Source of the DNA: Zantedeschia hybrid cultivar
Lineage: Eukaryota; Streptophyta; Magnoliopsida; Alismatales; Araceae
Length of the DNA: 64,000 nt
Direction: 5' to 3'
NCBI GenBank assembly: GCA_030544215.1
Contig: JARZZO010000003.1
Span: 27,780,379 to 27,844,378, forward strand
In this document: positions 22,043 through 34,662 of the stretch, piece by piece
Position numbering within the stretch: position 1 is the stretch's first letter
Layout of the letters: each line of letters begins with the position of its first letter
Notes under the pieces: model-generated
The model's database searches: none
What the model was told of the DNA's origin: nothing
The model's input: the letters and a program-made list of their open reading frames with translations, nothing else
Translations under genes and position numbers: made by a program

Positions 22043-24643
22043 ATGGATTGGAATTGGATGGATCAACCAAGGCACTCAAAGGAGTACTTAGATGGTGTTG
22101 ATAAGTTCATTAATTTTGCTTTTGAATCTTTGGGAGGTTGTGGAAGTATCAAGTGCCCTTGTTTACGTTGTGCATGCACTTTGAAATAGGAAAAAGAAAT
22201 AGTTAAAGAGCATTTATACTTCAATGGAGTCATCAAAGATAAGAAGTTTTTGTCTTTTCATGGGAGTGGTTCAAGTTCTAGAAAGCCATCGGCACAAGAT
22301 AATTCATGTGAACTTCCTTTTAAGGATGGTGCTATACATGATATGTTACAAGATGTTTTTGGTATGGAGAACATCGAAGATGCGAAGTCTCAATCTAGTG
22401 GTGAGGATGAAAGGAATTATGATGAACTTAAAAGTCTGATTGAAGATATTGAACAACCATTATACCAAGGATGCAAGAAGTTTAAGAAACTTTCCTTTGT
22501 AATTCGACTATTCAACATAAAGTGCATAGGTCAAATGAGTAACAAAGCTTTCAACATGTTATTGAAATTGCTAAAGGAGGCCTTTCCAGAAGGTGAGGTA
22601 TTACCAAGTTCTTTTTATGAAGTGAAGAAGCTTATTAGTGACTTGGGATATACTTATGATCGGATTGATGCTTGTCCTAATGATTGTATATTATATCGAA
22701 AGGACTATGAGTCGTATGAACAGTGCCCTAAATGTGGAGAAACTCGATGGAATACACGTTTAGAAGGTGATGACAATGTAAAAAAGGTAGCAAAGAAAGT
22801 TCTTCGTCACTTTCCTTTGATTCCAAGATTACAGAGGTTATACATGTGCTCTAAATTTTCTACAAATATGAGGTGGCACCAAGATGAGCGGCAAGAAGAT
22901 GGCATTTTGAGACATCTGGTAGATTCACCTTCTTGGAAATGTTTGGATTCAATTGATAACTTTGATTCAAAACCTCGAAACGTACGGTTGGGTTTAGCAA
23001 GTGATGGTTTTAATCCTTTCAGAACAATGGCCATCAGCTATAGTACTTGGCTTGTACTCTTGCTTCCATACAACCTACCTCCATGGCTTTGTATGAAGGC
23101 ACCAAATATTTTTTTATCTCTACTTATTCCAGGCCCAAAGGGTCCAAGCAATGATATAGATGTCTATCTACAACCACTTGTAGAGGAATTACAGATGCTA
23201 TGGAATGGGGTTGATACCTATGATGCTTCTAAAGGTGAAAGGTTCCGTATGCGTGTTGCATTATTGTGGACCATAAACGATTTTCCAGCATATGCTTATC
23301 TATCTGGTTGGAGCACAAAGGGCCGATTAGCTTGCCCTATATGTAACAAGGATACATGTTCACATTGGTTAAAGGTAAGTGGAAAGCATTGTTATATTGG
23401 CCATCGTCGGTGGTTGAAGGGATCTCACAAATTTCGTTCGTTGAAACGACAGTTTGATGGAAAAGAAGAATGGAGAGATAAGCCTATACCATTGTCTGGG
23501 ATGGATGTGTTGGAGTAGTTACATGGACTCACTTTTAACTTTGGAAAGCCTCCAAAAGTTTCAGCCAAACCCATGAAACGATCAGGTAACAAATTGAAGT
23601 CCAAGAGAAAACGCAAAAATAAAGATTCATCCAAGATGTTGAGGAGAGTGACAACATTGAGGATTCTAAATATCTATCTTGGAAAAAGAAAAGTATTTTC
23701 TTTAAGTTGCCTTATTGGAAATCATTACTTCTCCGGCATAATCTTGATGTAATGCACATTGAGAAGAATGTTTGTGACAACATTCTTGGTACTCTTCTTG
23801 ATATTGATGGTAAAAGTAAAGATGGATTGAAAGCTCGTCAAGATCTAGAAATCTTGGGTTTAAGGTCGCCCCTTCATCCCCAAACATTAAGTCCAAAGAG
23901 GCTATTGTTACCACCTGCCATCTTCACACTACGCAACATTGAGCGTGAACAAGTTTGCAATGTCCTAAAACATGTCAAAGTTCTTGATGGTTATGCATCT
24001 AATATTTCAAAACATGTTAATCCTAAGGACCGTAAGAAGATTTGGGGTTTTAAGAGTCATGATTGTCATATTCTCATACAACAATTACTTCCAGTAGCAA
24101 TTCGGGGAATAGCACAAAAGAAAGTAAGATCAGCAATTATTGACCTATGCAATTTCTTTTCACAATTGTTCTCGAAGACATCTTCAGCTAGTGACTTTTA
24201 TCATCTTCGCCAACATATTGCAATGATTTTGTGCAATTTGGAGATGATTTTTCTCCCAAGCTTCTTTGATGTCATGGTACACTTGCTTATCCATTTACCT
24301 GATGAAGCGAGAGTTGCTGGTCCTGTACACTATCGATGGATGTATCCTATTGAAAGGTGTATTTAGTTATTTGTTATATTGATTAGTGTAAATGATATTG
24401 AATATATTTGAATTTTTAAGCTAAACGATTTAAAGTTTTGATAGGTATTTAGTGAGGCTTAAGTTATATGTTTGCAATAGGGCTCTTCCTGAAGGTTCAA
24501 TGGCAGAAGGTTATTTAGCTAAAGAGACTATCACATTTGCTTCAAGATATTTGGATGATGATGTTGAAACATGGCTTAATCGGCCTTTAATAAATGAAGA
24601 TGTTGAAATACACTTTTGTTCCAATATGTCTTTGGTGGGTTAG
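22043..24643 (+). pseudogene. TNP2-type CACTA transposase
   Basis: The ATG at 22043 begins MDWNWMDQPRHSKEYLDG, the transposase-associated domain, with Cys pairs (CPCLRCAC). The TNP2 core lies at 22250-23518: YDRIDACPNDCILYRKDY, CPKCGETRW, LRLGLASDGFNPF-type block (VRLGLASDGFNPFRTM), then CPICNKDTCSHWLK. It continues at 23707-24356 (LLLRHNLDVMHIEKNVCDN) and, after an 88 bp intron, at 24445-24643 (DUF4218-like, ARVAGPVHYRWMYPIER to NRALPEGSMAEGYLA). Lesions are TAG at 22187, TAG at 23516 and a frameshift near 23635. Confidence 0.9.
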
Positions 24644-24720
24644 CTTATAAATATAGTCATTACTTGTATAGCACAATGTATGTATATATGTTTCACTAAT
24701 ACTTTGTGTTTCTTAATAAG

Positions 24721-26682
24721 GGGCATTGGAGCCTTCTAATCGTATGTCACTTTGGCCAGAGCTTTCACTTTTCAGCTAACCCTCCAATTATGTTGCTTTT
24801 GGATTCACTTTTGAGGGCGGAACCAAAAGAGCTACTTGTTGACATTAGAAGGTAAGTTTTTATGGTATGTTGAAGGTAATTTTTAGTTGATCTACTGGCC
24901 ACTTGTTAACTTGACATGCTTTCATATAGCTTCGCAGTTGATATTTATTCTTTAGAGAGAAGGAAAGAAAGAGAAAATGATATCTCGACTATTCCACTTC
25001 TTATTCCTAGGTAAATTTTAAATTATTGAAAACACTTTGCAATTTTTTGGGGGTCAGAAATTTGAGGGAACCTTGGTAGAAGAACTGCGTGTTTGGTAGA
25101 AGAACTGCGTACGTACTGTTGAGGTCTCCATCCTAGTATACCAATAATCCTTCCAACAGGTTTCATAGATAGTGCCACAAGTATCTCAACTACTTGTTTG
25201 GTTAACAGTAGGGTATTGGATATAACATAAGAGGATGATGGGAATTTAGGACTGTGTTGGGGAGAGATCTATAAGGGAGACAGGTGTTATTCTATTTATC
25301 TGGACAATGATGAAAATTTTGACACAAGTTATATTGAACTTTTAGTGTTAAAACCTGTATTTTAAAGGTAGTTTTTTGCCTAAGCAGATCCAATACGGAA
25401 ACTAATGCCTAAGCATCCCTTTTATGAAGACATTAACCACCTTATTCCCTGTCGTGAGTGCTCAGCTAAGTTAATATTTGGGACATTCTGACATTGGGTA
25501 GGGAGGGAGCCACCAGGGTTCAATTTCTCTTGGTAGAATTCTAGATGTTTACTACTAGGGTAAATTTATTTTAAAAAAAAAGAACCCCTTAAATAAACAC
25601 AGGGCAAGTATTGCTCCTCTTAGTCTGGAGTGAAACGTCAATCAATTTCAGTATGCTTTGCTTGATTATGTTGAACTTGATTACTTGAAAAGTTGATTTT
25701 TGATACACTCTGTATATCCTTTTCCCTTTTCTTATTATGTTTTATTACTCTTCTCTTATTCAAGATGCTCAAGAAAAAGGATACCTGAATGAGCATCATT
25801 ATTCTGTATCCTTATTTTAAATATTTTTTTTGGATATCTGCATCATTTGCTTCAATTTTGTTAACGTATGTACCCATGTGTATAATACTATGTGCATGTA
25901 TCTGTCTGTATATTATACTTGTGTATATGTGCATATGCATATCTTGAATGGATATGCTATCAAGCGGATACCATAATATCAATATCCAGTTTGAAATTTA
26001 TATGTATATATCTGAATAAATGGATAAGTAATGGGATAAAATTTGATCATGCAGATAGGGATCCAAAACGGATTCGGATAACATATGTTTCTGTTAACAG
26101 GCGTAGTTGTCAAATAGATGGAAGGATAGATTACAAATACACTCTGTTAGGAAGTCAAATAGATGATTCGGATAACATCTGTTTCTATTAGGAAGTCAAA
26201 AAGGTAGAACTTCTAACTAAAATTTCAAAAAGGAATTTGATATGAGATTTTTGATACACTCTGTATATCCTTTTCCCTTTTCTTATTATGTTTTATTTGA
26301 GGTGTCACAAATGATTCTGTGGTATATTTTGATTATGTAGGTGCCACAACAAACAAATGGCTCAGAATGTGGCTTCTTCGTGTTGTACTACATTCACTTG
26401 TTCATACAGAGTGCTCCACAATCTTTCTCTCAGGATGGTTATCCATATTTTGTATGTTCTCATTCGTTTATCTATGTTATATTATTGTTTTGCTGTAATT
26501 TATCCTTATGATTGATATATTTTTTTTGTCTTCTTGTCAGCTTACTAATGGTTGGTTTAGTCGAACAGATATTGATTCATTTCAGGATATGCTAACCATA
26601 GGAAAGCAGCCAAACATTATTATTGCACCTGAGATTGGAGAAGAGAAAATTGGCCATGCATCCGGCAAAAGAAAGTCTTAAG
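24721..26682 (+). pseudogene. C48 (Ulp1-like) cysteine peptidase region of the CACTA element
   Basis: Spliced pieces: 24721-24853 (GHWSLLIVCHFGQ with the catalytic His; PPIMLLLDSL with the candidate Asp), about 24931-25012 (FAVDIYSLERRKERE), 26340-26452 (VPQQTNGSECGFFVLYYIHL, the Gln and catalytic Cys block), and 26541-26682. All three catalytic positions of the SUMO-protease fold are recognisable. The 1.3 kb intron 25013-26339 contains a 52 bp direct repeat. The frame runs on through a TAA at about 26680 into the TNPA-like region. Ulp1-like domains have been captured by several plant DNA transposons; the role is unknown. Confidence 0.75.
25695..26297. repeat. 52 bp direct repeats in the peptidase intron
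   Basis: 25695-25746 and 26246-26297 appear identical (GATTTTTGATACACTCTGTA...). The intervening DNA also has two copies of GATTCGGATAACAT about 90 bp apart. No gene was seen inside. Confidence 0.8.
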
Positions 26683-28582
26683 GACCCACCACAGTTCGAG
26701 ATGTACATGGAATGGAGGATGGTAAGCGTATTTCTGTGCTGCTTAATGAACTTGGACAACCAATCGGTGAGGGAGGGCACTCGTTACGATTGTTCTTAGA
26801 AACACTTGCAAGAACGGCTGATAAGTTGCCTATTGACATAGAAAATTGGAGGGCAATGCCAAAAAATAACAAAGATGATGTGTGGGATTACATTAAGGTG
26901 ATAATTTCATTTGGATTTATTTTATTTTTGAATTTGTTATACTTTCCCTAACCTTTCTATGTTTTGTGTAGAGAAAATATGACATACCTGAATATGTAAG
27001 AGAATGGATAATGAAAGATTTGAACCAAAAATGGAGATCATGGAAACAAGAGTTGAGAAACAAATACTTCAATCCTAGTTTAAAAGCAAGTCAACAAAAA
27101 ATTCCAGATGATTCACGTGTTAATGAAGAGCAGTGGAGAAGGGTGGTGGCTACATGGTGTATGCCAAAATGGAAGGTAATCTTCAACTATAACTGCATCT
27201 TCTTAGATTATTATTTCTATTCAATTTTTATTAATTCAAATTTAAATGTTGGGTTATCTTGTAGAGGTACAGCGAGATCAATAAAGAAAATAAAAAGAAG
27301 CATACGTTCTTCCATTGTGCTGGTACAAAGAGTTTTACTAACATAAATGAAGAAGAGGTTAAGTTGTAAACTCTATATAGATATGTTTAACTTTTTTAAT
27401 TCACTATAATTTATATAAAAAATTGAGTTGATTCTTATTATGAATATTTTCATTTTGTTATAGTTTGAAAAATATGGAGTTAAATTAGATCACGGGGACT
27501 TATTTATTAAGACCCGTATAAAAAAGAATAGACAACCAGTTAATGAAGACTGTGCTACTATGATTGTATGGCATTTAAGTTGTTTAAGATGGCATTTTTT
27601 TAATTACAGTTCATAGTCTTTGAATTTCAAAAGTGATAATTTAGTGCTCACTACAGGAAAAACTTCAAGACCAAAAGTCAACACAGGCGTCAACCTCATC
27701 TAATCCCTCAATTGCCACAGTTGATGATGTATATACGTAAGTATTTGGCAAAGATCGGGCAGGACGCATACGTGGAGTTGGCACCGGTCCAACACCAAAG
27801 ACTTTGTGGGGTAGATCGTCCCAGCAAGCACAGGATAATTTTCAGTTAACTGAAATGGTCAAAGAATTGGTTAAAAAAATTAATAAAGTTGAGTCACTTG
27901 TACTTCAGGTAATTTTCATCTCTTGTTGTAGTGAGGAATTTTTTTGTTGGGATGAAATACTAGAGAATGTGTGCAGTCATTACTATGAATGCAATTTTTT
28001 TTACTATTACTAGACATTTGATGTATGCTTTCTTATTGGAAGTTAGTTTGATCAAATCATTTAACAGGGACAAAATTCTGGGGAGAACAATCCAAATTTA
28101 TCAAGATGTGTCCAGTCATCTGCAAGTGTGTTGGCAGCCAATGATATGCATGTATACTGATTATCTTTTGGCAAAATTAAGTACTAATAGAAAATAATAC
28201 TTTGTTCATTCGTATTTCTATTTTTTTTTAATTTTACACAGATTCAAGGAAAACGAGTCAAATTATTGGATATGGGAGGAGAAGAAGTAGGAATTGGCAT
28301 AGTTATGAGTGAGGAAAAAGATAAAGTTGTGATGGGAAAAGTTTTAGGTGATACTTTCTGTGAGGTATCTGTTCTTTTAGCAGTCAAACCAGATGCACCA
28401 CTGTTTGTCAAGGATGCAGAAAGAATAAATATGAGAGATGCTGTGGGTAGCCACATTGTTTGGTTTAAAGACTATGTAAGATTTTTCTTTTATTTAAATT
28501 TTTAGATGTAATTGTTTATTTAGACTTTGAAAATAATCATGTGAATTTTTTTTTCTTACAGGTTCAACCATATATGGTGTAG
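26683..28582 (+). pseudogene. TNPA/Ptta-like CACTA DNA-binding protein
   Basis: The first exon region (26683-26899) reads GPTTVRDVHGMEDGKRISVL, NELGQPIGEGG, IDIENWRAMPKNNKDDVWDY, the signature of the plant transposase Ptta/En/Spm family. It continues at 26972-27174 (KYDIPEYVREWIMKDLNQKW), about 27265-27360, 27464-27565, 27656-27735 and 27745-27909 (GRIRGVGTGPTPKTLWG; coiled-coil end MVKELVKKINKVESLV). The end at 28242-28582 is a separate C-terminal domain (IVMSEEKDKVVMGKVLGDT). Proteins of this type bind subterminal repeats. A stop separates it from the peptidase piece, so the two may once have been one gene. Confidence 0.75.
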
Positions 28583-28979
28583 TTTGGATGAAGGAGATAT
28601 CAACTTTATGGTCTTATGGTTTATGGATATTTTTTGTTCTTATGTATTTAAATTTTTTTTTATTGTACTTTTGAAAAACGGATGGGCTATGTAATTGATA
28701 GATAGATGTAAATTTTCTTCCCGTGACGATTTCGTTTGATGTTGTGATATGTTTCTAAACTTTACAGGTGGAATATATTGACACAAGTATATATTTTGTT
28801 ATACAAAAGAATTTATTCAATGTGTGATATAATGTGTGCACGTGATAGAAATGTGTTATGCGTACATTATACGTGAAATGTAGAATGAGTGCATAATTCC
28901 GTTACAGAGAATTAATACATTTCCTTTTATGTGAAATGCTATAAATAAAAATGCTATAAATTGTTAGGTATTATTCGAT

Positions 28980-29303
28980 AAGTTATATTCTAACAGTTTG
29001 ACCAACAAATACTTACGGTTTTTTGAGTAAGTATAGATGATAAGATGTTTTTCAAAATATTATATGATAACAGTTTGGTTTGTGTATGCTTATGGTGTTT
29101 TCCGTAGGTATAGATCAATCTGTAACTACGGTTACTAAACCGACGGTATAGATTTGGTCAACTTACGGTTGCATAACCGTAGGTATAGTCTATAGGAACG
29201 GTTGCTACACGTACGGTTGGTGGCCGTAGGGGGTTTCGTAAGTAAAGGTATCTACTAACGGTGTTTGGTACACAACTTACGGTAATCTGCCGTAAGTATA
29301 GAC
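28980..29303. repeat. CACTA right subterminal repeats
   Basis: About ten copies of TTACGG or CCGTA(A/G)GTATAGA in both orientations lie between 29010 and 29303, likely binding sites for the element's own protein. The region 28583-28980 is A/T-rich with no gene seen. Confidence 0.75.
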
Positions 29304-29319
29304 CAAGTTTGTTGTAGTG
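29304..29319 (-). repeat. CACTA right terminal inverted repeat
   Basis: The minus strand reads CACTACAACAAACTTG and is followed by target duplication AGA at 29320. Confidence 0.9.
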
Positions 29320-30109
29320 AGATTTAAAGGAAGAAGATACAGAGAACGTGATGAAGGCGTTCACCAGTTGCTTAGCTGGAGCATTACTATTCCTTGCCCA
29401 AGATAATGTTCTAGAAGATGATCAGATAAGCGCAATCAATGGGATTTTTGAAGGGAAACAAGTTAGCACAGCAGTTCTACCCTATCTCTACAATGGGCTC
29501 TCTGCAGCTTCTACGGGTCAACTTCCTTACGGCAGCATGCTTCTCTTAGCTCTGTGGATAGAGTTTCACTTCAAGTTCAACCATAATGAAGAAAAAGTTC
29601 CAAGGATATCTCAAATGTACCAACTCAGTCCTATCTTCCATATTGCCAATATTGTAAAGTTCAACAACAACATGACCAATCGAGTGCCCAACCTCAAGAC
29701 TCGAGCTGACTGACGCGCTTATTTCAAGACTATGCCTAAAACTAGATTCAAATCTATGCCACTTGCTCTTATGAAAAAGATTGTTCGAGTGCGCTGTGGT
29801 GCTGGTACAGAACTCCGACTGATCAGGGTGACCGAATTCGTTTTCTGTAATCCACATCGCTGTCATCTTCAATTTGATATGCCACACTACGAATTTCCTG
29901 AAATATCTTCTCTTTCTCCAATCAAGAAGCGGGCCTTAGGAACTGACGAAGACTTCGAGGCGACAGAACTCATTGCAACTCTATGGAACATCAGATTCAC
30001 CCATTGTGTAAAAACTCCTTATGAAGCAAATCAAGAGTTATGGAAAGCTTATGTAAAAGAGCTTCAGAAAATCCGGCCTGAAAGCTCTCATCACTTGCCA
30101 AAAGTTTGA
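29320..30109 (+). pseudogene. O gene A, 3' half
   Basis: Resumes the frame lost at 19843. It includes MKAFTSCLAGALLFLAQDN, GIFEGKQVSTAVLPYLYNGL, IANIVKFNNNMTNRVPNLKT, then TEFVFCNPHRCHLQF and ATLWNIRFTHCVKTPYE, ending at TGA 30107. An in-frame TGA at about 29711 replaces a Trp codon that E1 and I retain (TGG to TGA). Together the two halves match gene A of I along its length. Confidence 0.85.
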
Positions 30110-30333
30110 TATAATTTATGCTTTGATTTTTAATAAAAATCATTCTTTTATTGCAATAAAGAACTTTCCTTGATATTTGTGCAATTTTCTGGAAATTCTC
30201 CTCAATCAAAACTGCTTTTTTTTCCTCAAAATCACAAAATTTGAGCTCATTAATGCAAATAGCATCGACTCAGACAAACGCTTTTCAACCAAATTGAATT
30301 TTCGAAAAATTAGAACTTATTCCTTAAAGATCC

Positions 30334-30626
30334 TGAAACACGTCGACCATGCGCGACGCCAATAACTTCTCTCTCCTATTTTCCAGAGATTTCTGAACCT
30401 TAAATTTCCTGAACCACGTTGACCATACTCTACGCCAATCATTGATTTCTCCAGATTCCTTCAGATTTTTCACAGACTTCGTGGTACAGCGCTGATCGTT
30501 GAAAGGCAATAAACCATAAAACGTGTTGACCATGGGCGACACTTTTAACTCATTTTCAAATTTCGAACCGCCTGCCTCAGTTTGTACGCCACTGAAACAC
30601 GTCGCCCTGAGTCGACGCCATTTAAC
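30334..30626. repeat. Palindrome cluster, O A-B interval
   Basis: Copies at 30334-30366, 30409-30440, 30517-30549 and 30592-30626. The first three have GACCAT at the centre. The last reads GAAACACGTCGCCCTGAGTC then GACGCCATTTAAC. Confidence 0.7.
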
Positions 30627-30878
30627 GATTTTGAACAAGGGTCCCTGAGCCTGAGCCTTCCTCTTTCCTCATTCTCTCAACTTCACTCTCTCTCTTCTCT
30701 TTCTCTTCGAGCTCCAGCGACCTACGAACTCCTCCTCCTTCTGGCCATCTTCTCCGATGACATTCATCATCGGCCACCCTCTCTCTCGTTCTCTTTCTCT
30801 CTCTTACTCTCAGACTCTCTCTCATAGTCCTCTTTCCTCCCACGAGCTCCCTCTCACTCTCACTTTCTTCCAGTCACT

Positions 30879-33746
30879 ATGGAATGTGGCGGGCCAAGCA
30901 AGAAGCGCCAAAGGATCTTCGGCGTGCTCGAGTTGGAGGGGGATGACGAGGACGTGCTCTCGACGTAACCCGAGATCTTTCAAGATCTCGCGAACCTTGC
31001 CACGACTAAGGAATTCATGAAAGCTAAGGAGGCTCCACAAGCGGCACCGGCGGTGGCACTGGCGGCGGCACAGGCCGAGGAGGCAAGTCCATCAATTGTA
31101 AGCTCTAAACCTTCCTATTTATAGCACTTGGGAGACGGGGAAATTGAAGGAGAGAATGCCATGAGTCTGGGGACCCGTGGTTGAATAGCGTTGGAACCAA
31201 CTGACGCCATTCAAACGGTGTCGACCATGGCCAACGCCATTCAAGGTAGGGTTACTATTTCAAAATTAATTTTAAAAATTGATTTTAATTGCCTATATAA
31301 TATTTTTTCTAACATTTTCTTGACAATTTGACAGGGAACGATGAGGACCAGGATCTCCTGGGATTTAGTGACAACGACATACTGAGGGCTTCCTGACTTC
31401 CATAAGGCCCTCCTCAGGGGGATGGGGTTCGGTGAGTTGTTAGATATAGAGCCCTTTTGGCAGGACCTGGTCCTTCTTCAGGTCCTGAGGGAGTGGTAGG
31501 ATCCGGAATGCATGACATTCTTGATGCCTTGGGGACATATGATCCCCAGCCTCGAGGATGTGGCGAGGATCACCGGCCTTCGAGTGGAGGGCCGGGCGGT
31601 GAGCAAGATTACCTTTCCCGATTACCGTCAGATTGCAGGGCATCTGCTGGGATTAGAGGTATCAGGGCCACCGGGCAGGGAGTCTAGGACCCTATGGCAG
31701 GTAAAGGTAGAAGATGCCTTGGGATTAAAGGACCCTAGGCAGGACCAGGTGGAGTCTAGAGAGGGCTTCATAGATCGGTTGTCTAGGTCAACTGCCGGCT
31801 CTTATTGTAAGGATAAGAGCCAGAGAGAGTTAGTAGATCGGCAACTTAGAATCTTTTTAGTTTTCTTGTTTGGTCGGTTGCTCTTTGGGACGAAGGGCGA
31901 CTAGATCCACTATAGATTTCTTAGTTTATTATAGGATTTTTTAGATAGGATCCATGAGTATGCTTGGGGTATGGCCCTCCTGGCCCACCTTTTTGCCGAC
32001 TTGTCTGCGGTTACACCAGACCGTGAGACCACCAGCAGCGGCTTCGTGCCGTTTCTCCAGGTGAAAATTATTTTAATTATTTCATTAGTGTAAATGAATG
32101 CTTATGAAATGATGTTTATAGCCTATATGTTTGCTTGTGCAGATTTGGAGTTATTTTTACTTTCCTATGGGCCGAGTGAAGGCCATCCAGACCGATGTCG
32201 TACCACTGGCGCGCCGATGGCAGCCGATTGTGGACACGACTCCCAACACCACCAGCTGACGGCTCTCCGTCGTCAGTTCTTAGATTATCCTGAGCTCCTG
32301 GTGAGTTTTAATTAATGCAATTTTGTTTATGTTAATGAATTTATTCATTAGTTTATGAATGCAACTAACTTAAATTCATGCAGGTTATCTAGCGCCTATA
32401 TCTGGGCATGGGAGAGGCGAGGCAACCGTGGGTAACAGCCAGCGGAGCAAGGTTTGGCAGGAAGATGTGGGTGCACTACCTGAATGAGATAGAGTTGCTG
32501 CACCTGCGGCTCGCCTTGAGGACCCTGGGCCTGCACCAGGAGTGGGTCCAGGAGGAGATCTCGAAGGGGATTAGACGATCCATGAGGGGGAAATAGGCGC
32601 ACACGGACTGGCGTGCCAAGTTCCGCAAGCAGTTCAACGATTGGCACTAGGGCGGTGTCCTGGTACAATCACGCGCGGAGAGTAGCAAGGCCTACCTCCA
32701 GCAGTATCGCGTGCACTATTCCGCCTAGCTACGACAACTGTGCCCTCTCGATGTAAGTATGCTTTCATGCTTCTTACATTTTATTATTATCTTTATTTAA
32801 GTTTGTGAATGCGTGAATGACATGTGTAAAAATACAGGATGCACGCGATGCAACCATCATCACCCTCTAGGCTCGAATCTAGGATGCCGAGGCCTAGCTC
32901 AAGTAGGTTCAAAAGGAGCTTCACGATCTGGTATGTATGAATTAATCATGATATGAATGAATTCTTTTGTTAGTTACATGTTTTGACCCTTAGCCATTGA
33001 CGATGTTCTCCTTTTTGTTACAACGTACCGCTTATACACATGCGGCCCAACCTTCTCCGCACGCAGCTGGTGCTTCTTCCTCGAGTGCCTATCCCGACGC
33101 TGCCTTCACTGACCTCCAGGCGCAGTTGGCTCAGGCCATCCACCGAGCCTCTCTCGCAGAAGAGGATCGTGTCGCTCGAGTTAGTCTTCGGCCTTCTCTT
33201 TTTATTCTTGAACTAGTTATTTGTTTGCCTAATCTGCTTGGACTGACAACATCTTCAACAGGTCGCCGAGCTCCAGGAAGCCCTGCAAAGGGCTGAGGTG
33301 GTGTTGGAGCAGACCCAGGCTGTAGCTGCCCAGGCTCAGGCTGATGTTGCCCGATCAGGGCTTTGGAGGAGCAGCTGGCACGCCTTTCTAGTGACGACCT
33401 TCCTCGAGAGCTTACACGCCTCCATATGTGTCTGAAGCTCATTGCAGAGGACAGGGAGCGTGAGCGCGAGGAGCGGCGGTGGGTTGATGCCAAGGTGACC
33501 TCCCTCTGGGTCCAGCTTGGAGTTGCCAAGCACGAGCGACGCAGTGTGGAGGAGCGCTATCACCGTGCCTGCAAGCGAGCTCAGGAGAGAGGGAATGGGA
33601 GTGCGTTTACCGCCAGTGTCTCCATATCTTCCGGCCTGGCTGGACCGAGCGCGATGGGGCCACCACTGCCACTTAGCCGAATGCCAGCACCAGATGCCCA
33701 GGATGAGGGCCAGAGCCAATATGACGAGGGAGTTGGTGAAAGCTAG
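30879..33746 (+). pseudogene. O gene B: PMD-like protein with C-terminal coiled coil
   Basis: The start ATG is 30879. Exons are about 30879-31097, 31335-32060, 32143-32300, 32384-32752, 32838-32930, about 33020-33178 and 33262-33746, mostly with GT/AG borders. The PMD-like block in exon 2 reads LMPWGHMIPSLEDVARITGL, RVEGRAVSKITFPDYRQ, then RQLRIFLVFLFGRLLFGTKG. The exon-3 block is IWSYFYFPMGRVKAIQ. The last exon is a coiled coil (VAKHERRSVEERYHRACKRAQERG). Lesions include a TAA in exon 1, stops after FGTKGD, a TAG at the third codon of exon 4, and a 1 bp loss near 33356. Confidence 0.8.
31181..31244. repeat. Palindrome pair in intron 1 of O gene B
   Basis: Two copies overlap at CATTCAAA: GAATAGCGTT..GACGCCATTCAA and AAACGGTGTCGACCATGGCC then AACGCCATTCAA. 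The element I gene B intron 1 has four copies at 39620-39785. Confidence 0.7.
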
Positions 33747-34662
33747 CCTTGAGGGCTACTGATGCTGATGATGATGTACTTTTTTCTTTTGAGTCCTAAT
33801 GTTGGACTTGTACACAACCTTTTGATATGAATGAAAACTCTTTTGCACTTTGACTGCTCTTTTCTCTTTTCCCATCTTTGCCCTGCACATGATTTGAACA
33901 AGCATGTTAAATGTCTGTTCCAGCTTAGTCCCTTGCCCAGTTAAGTAACCGGCTACTTGATCCTATCCTTGGTAGAAGGGTCAAGGGGCAAAGCTTTTTA
34001 TTCAATGAAGGCGAATAAAGATGATTAAAGACAGTAATTAAAGTGCAACATACAAGCATGCAAATGCTCACTGAAAATTAAAACATGCAACACTTATAAT
34101 CCAACAAACAAATGATAACTGAAATATTTTTTGTTTTGCAATTGCAATTTTTGAAATATCCAATTTTTTTGTGGTTTTTAAATATTCAAACAATTTTTTT
34201 TGTGGTTTTGTAATATTTAATTTTTGGCTTTGAAATATTTATTTATTTGGTTTTGAAATATTCAATTTTTTTTGTGGTTTTGAAATATTTAATTTTTTTG
34301 GTTTTGAAACATTTAATTATTATTTTTTGAACTATTCAATTTTTTTCGTGGTTTTGAAATATTTAATTAATTTTTTTTGGTTTTGAAAATTTTTTTTTTT
34401 TTTTGGCTCTGAAATATTCATTTTTTTCTAAAGATCAGCATGGTACATGGACCAAAAGAAAATACTTATTCGTCATCTTAATTTCCTAATCATTCTTTAA
34501 TAACCTAACCCAGACTGATTGTGCTTAAATTATGTTTATGATCGTGATCTCATTCGATGGTCTGATCCTTAGTCAATGTAGGCCGTTCCTCAAGTTTGGA
34601 GTACGCCTCTTTAGAAGGAAGGAAGAATTGGTCTAGAGATCGAGGAAGATGTCCCTCCTTTA
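33747..34662. other. O spacer after gene B, up to insertion of element I
   Basis: Contains the convergent hairpin (33921-33995) and the minisatellite (34130-34430, units like GGTTTTGAAATATTCAATTT). Sequence from 34560 on continues across element I at 54109 (GATGTCCCTCCTTTA then TCCTTTTATCTG). No gene was seen. Confidence 0.7.

Larger units (their letters stand above)
19844..29319 (+). mobile_element. CACTA (En/Spm-type) DNA transposon, 9.5 kb
   Basis: The left end is CACTAAAACAAAGTTG. The right end, read on the minus strand, is CACTACAACAAACTTG, a 14/16 match. A 3 bp target duplication AGA lies at 19841-19843 and 29320-29322. The element contains a TNP2 transposase, a C48-type peptidase and a TNPA/Ptta-like gene on the + strand, plus a captured gene fragment on the minus strand. 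Subterminal TTACGG/CCGTAA motifs are dense at the right end. The transposase has stops and a frameshift, so this copy is not autonomous. Confidence 0.95.

Noticed and set aside
33131..33719. Arg/Ser-rich minus-strand ORFs
   Set aside because: Shadows of the coiled-coil exon of gene B.
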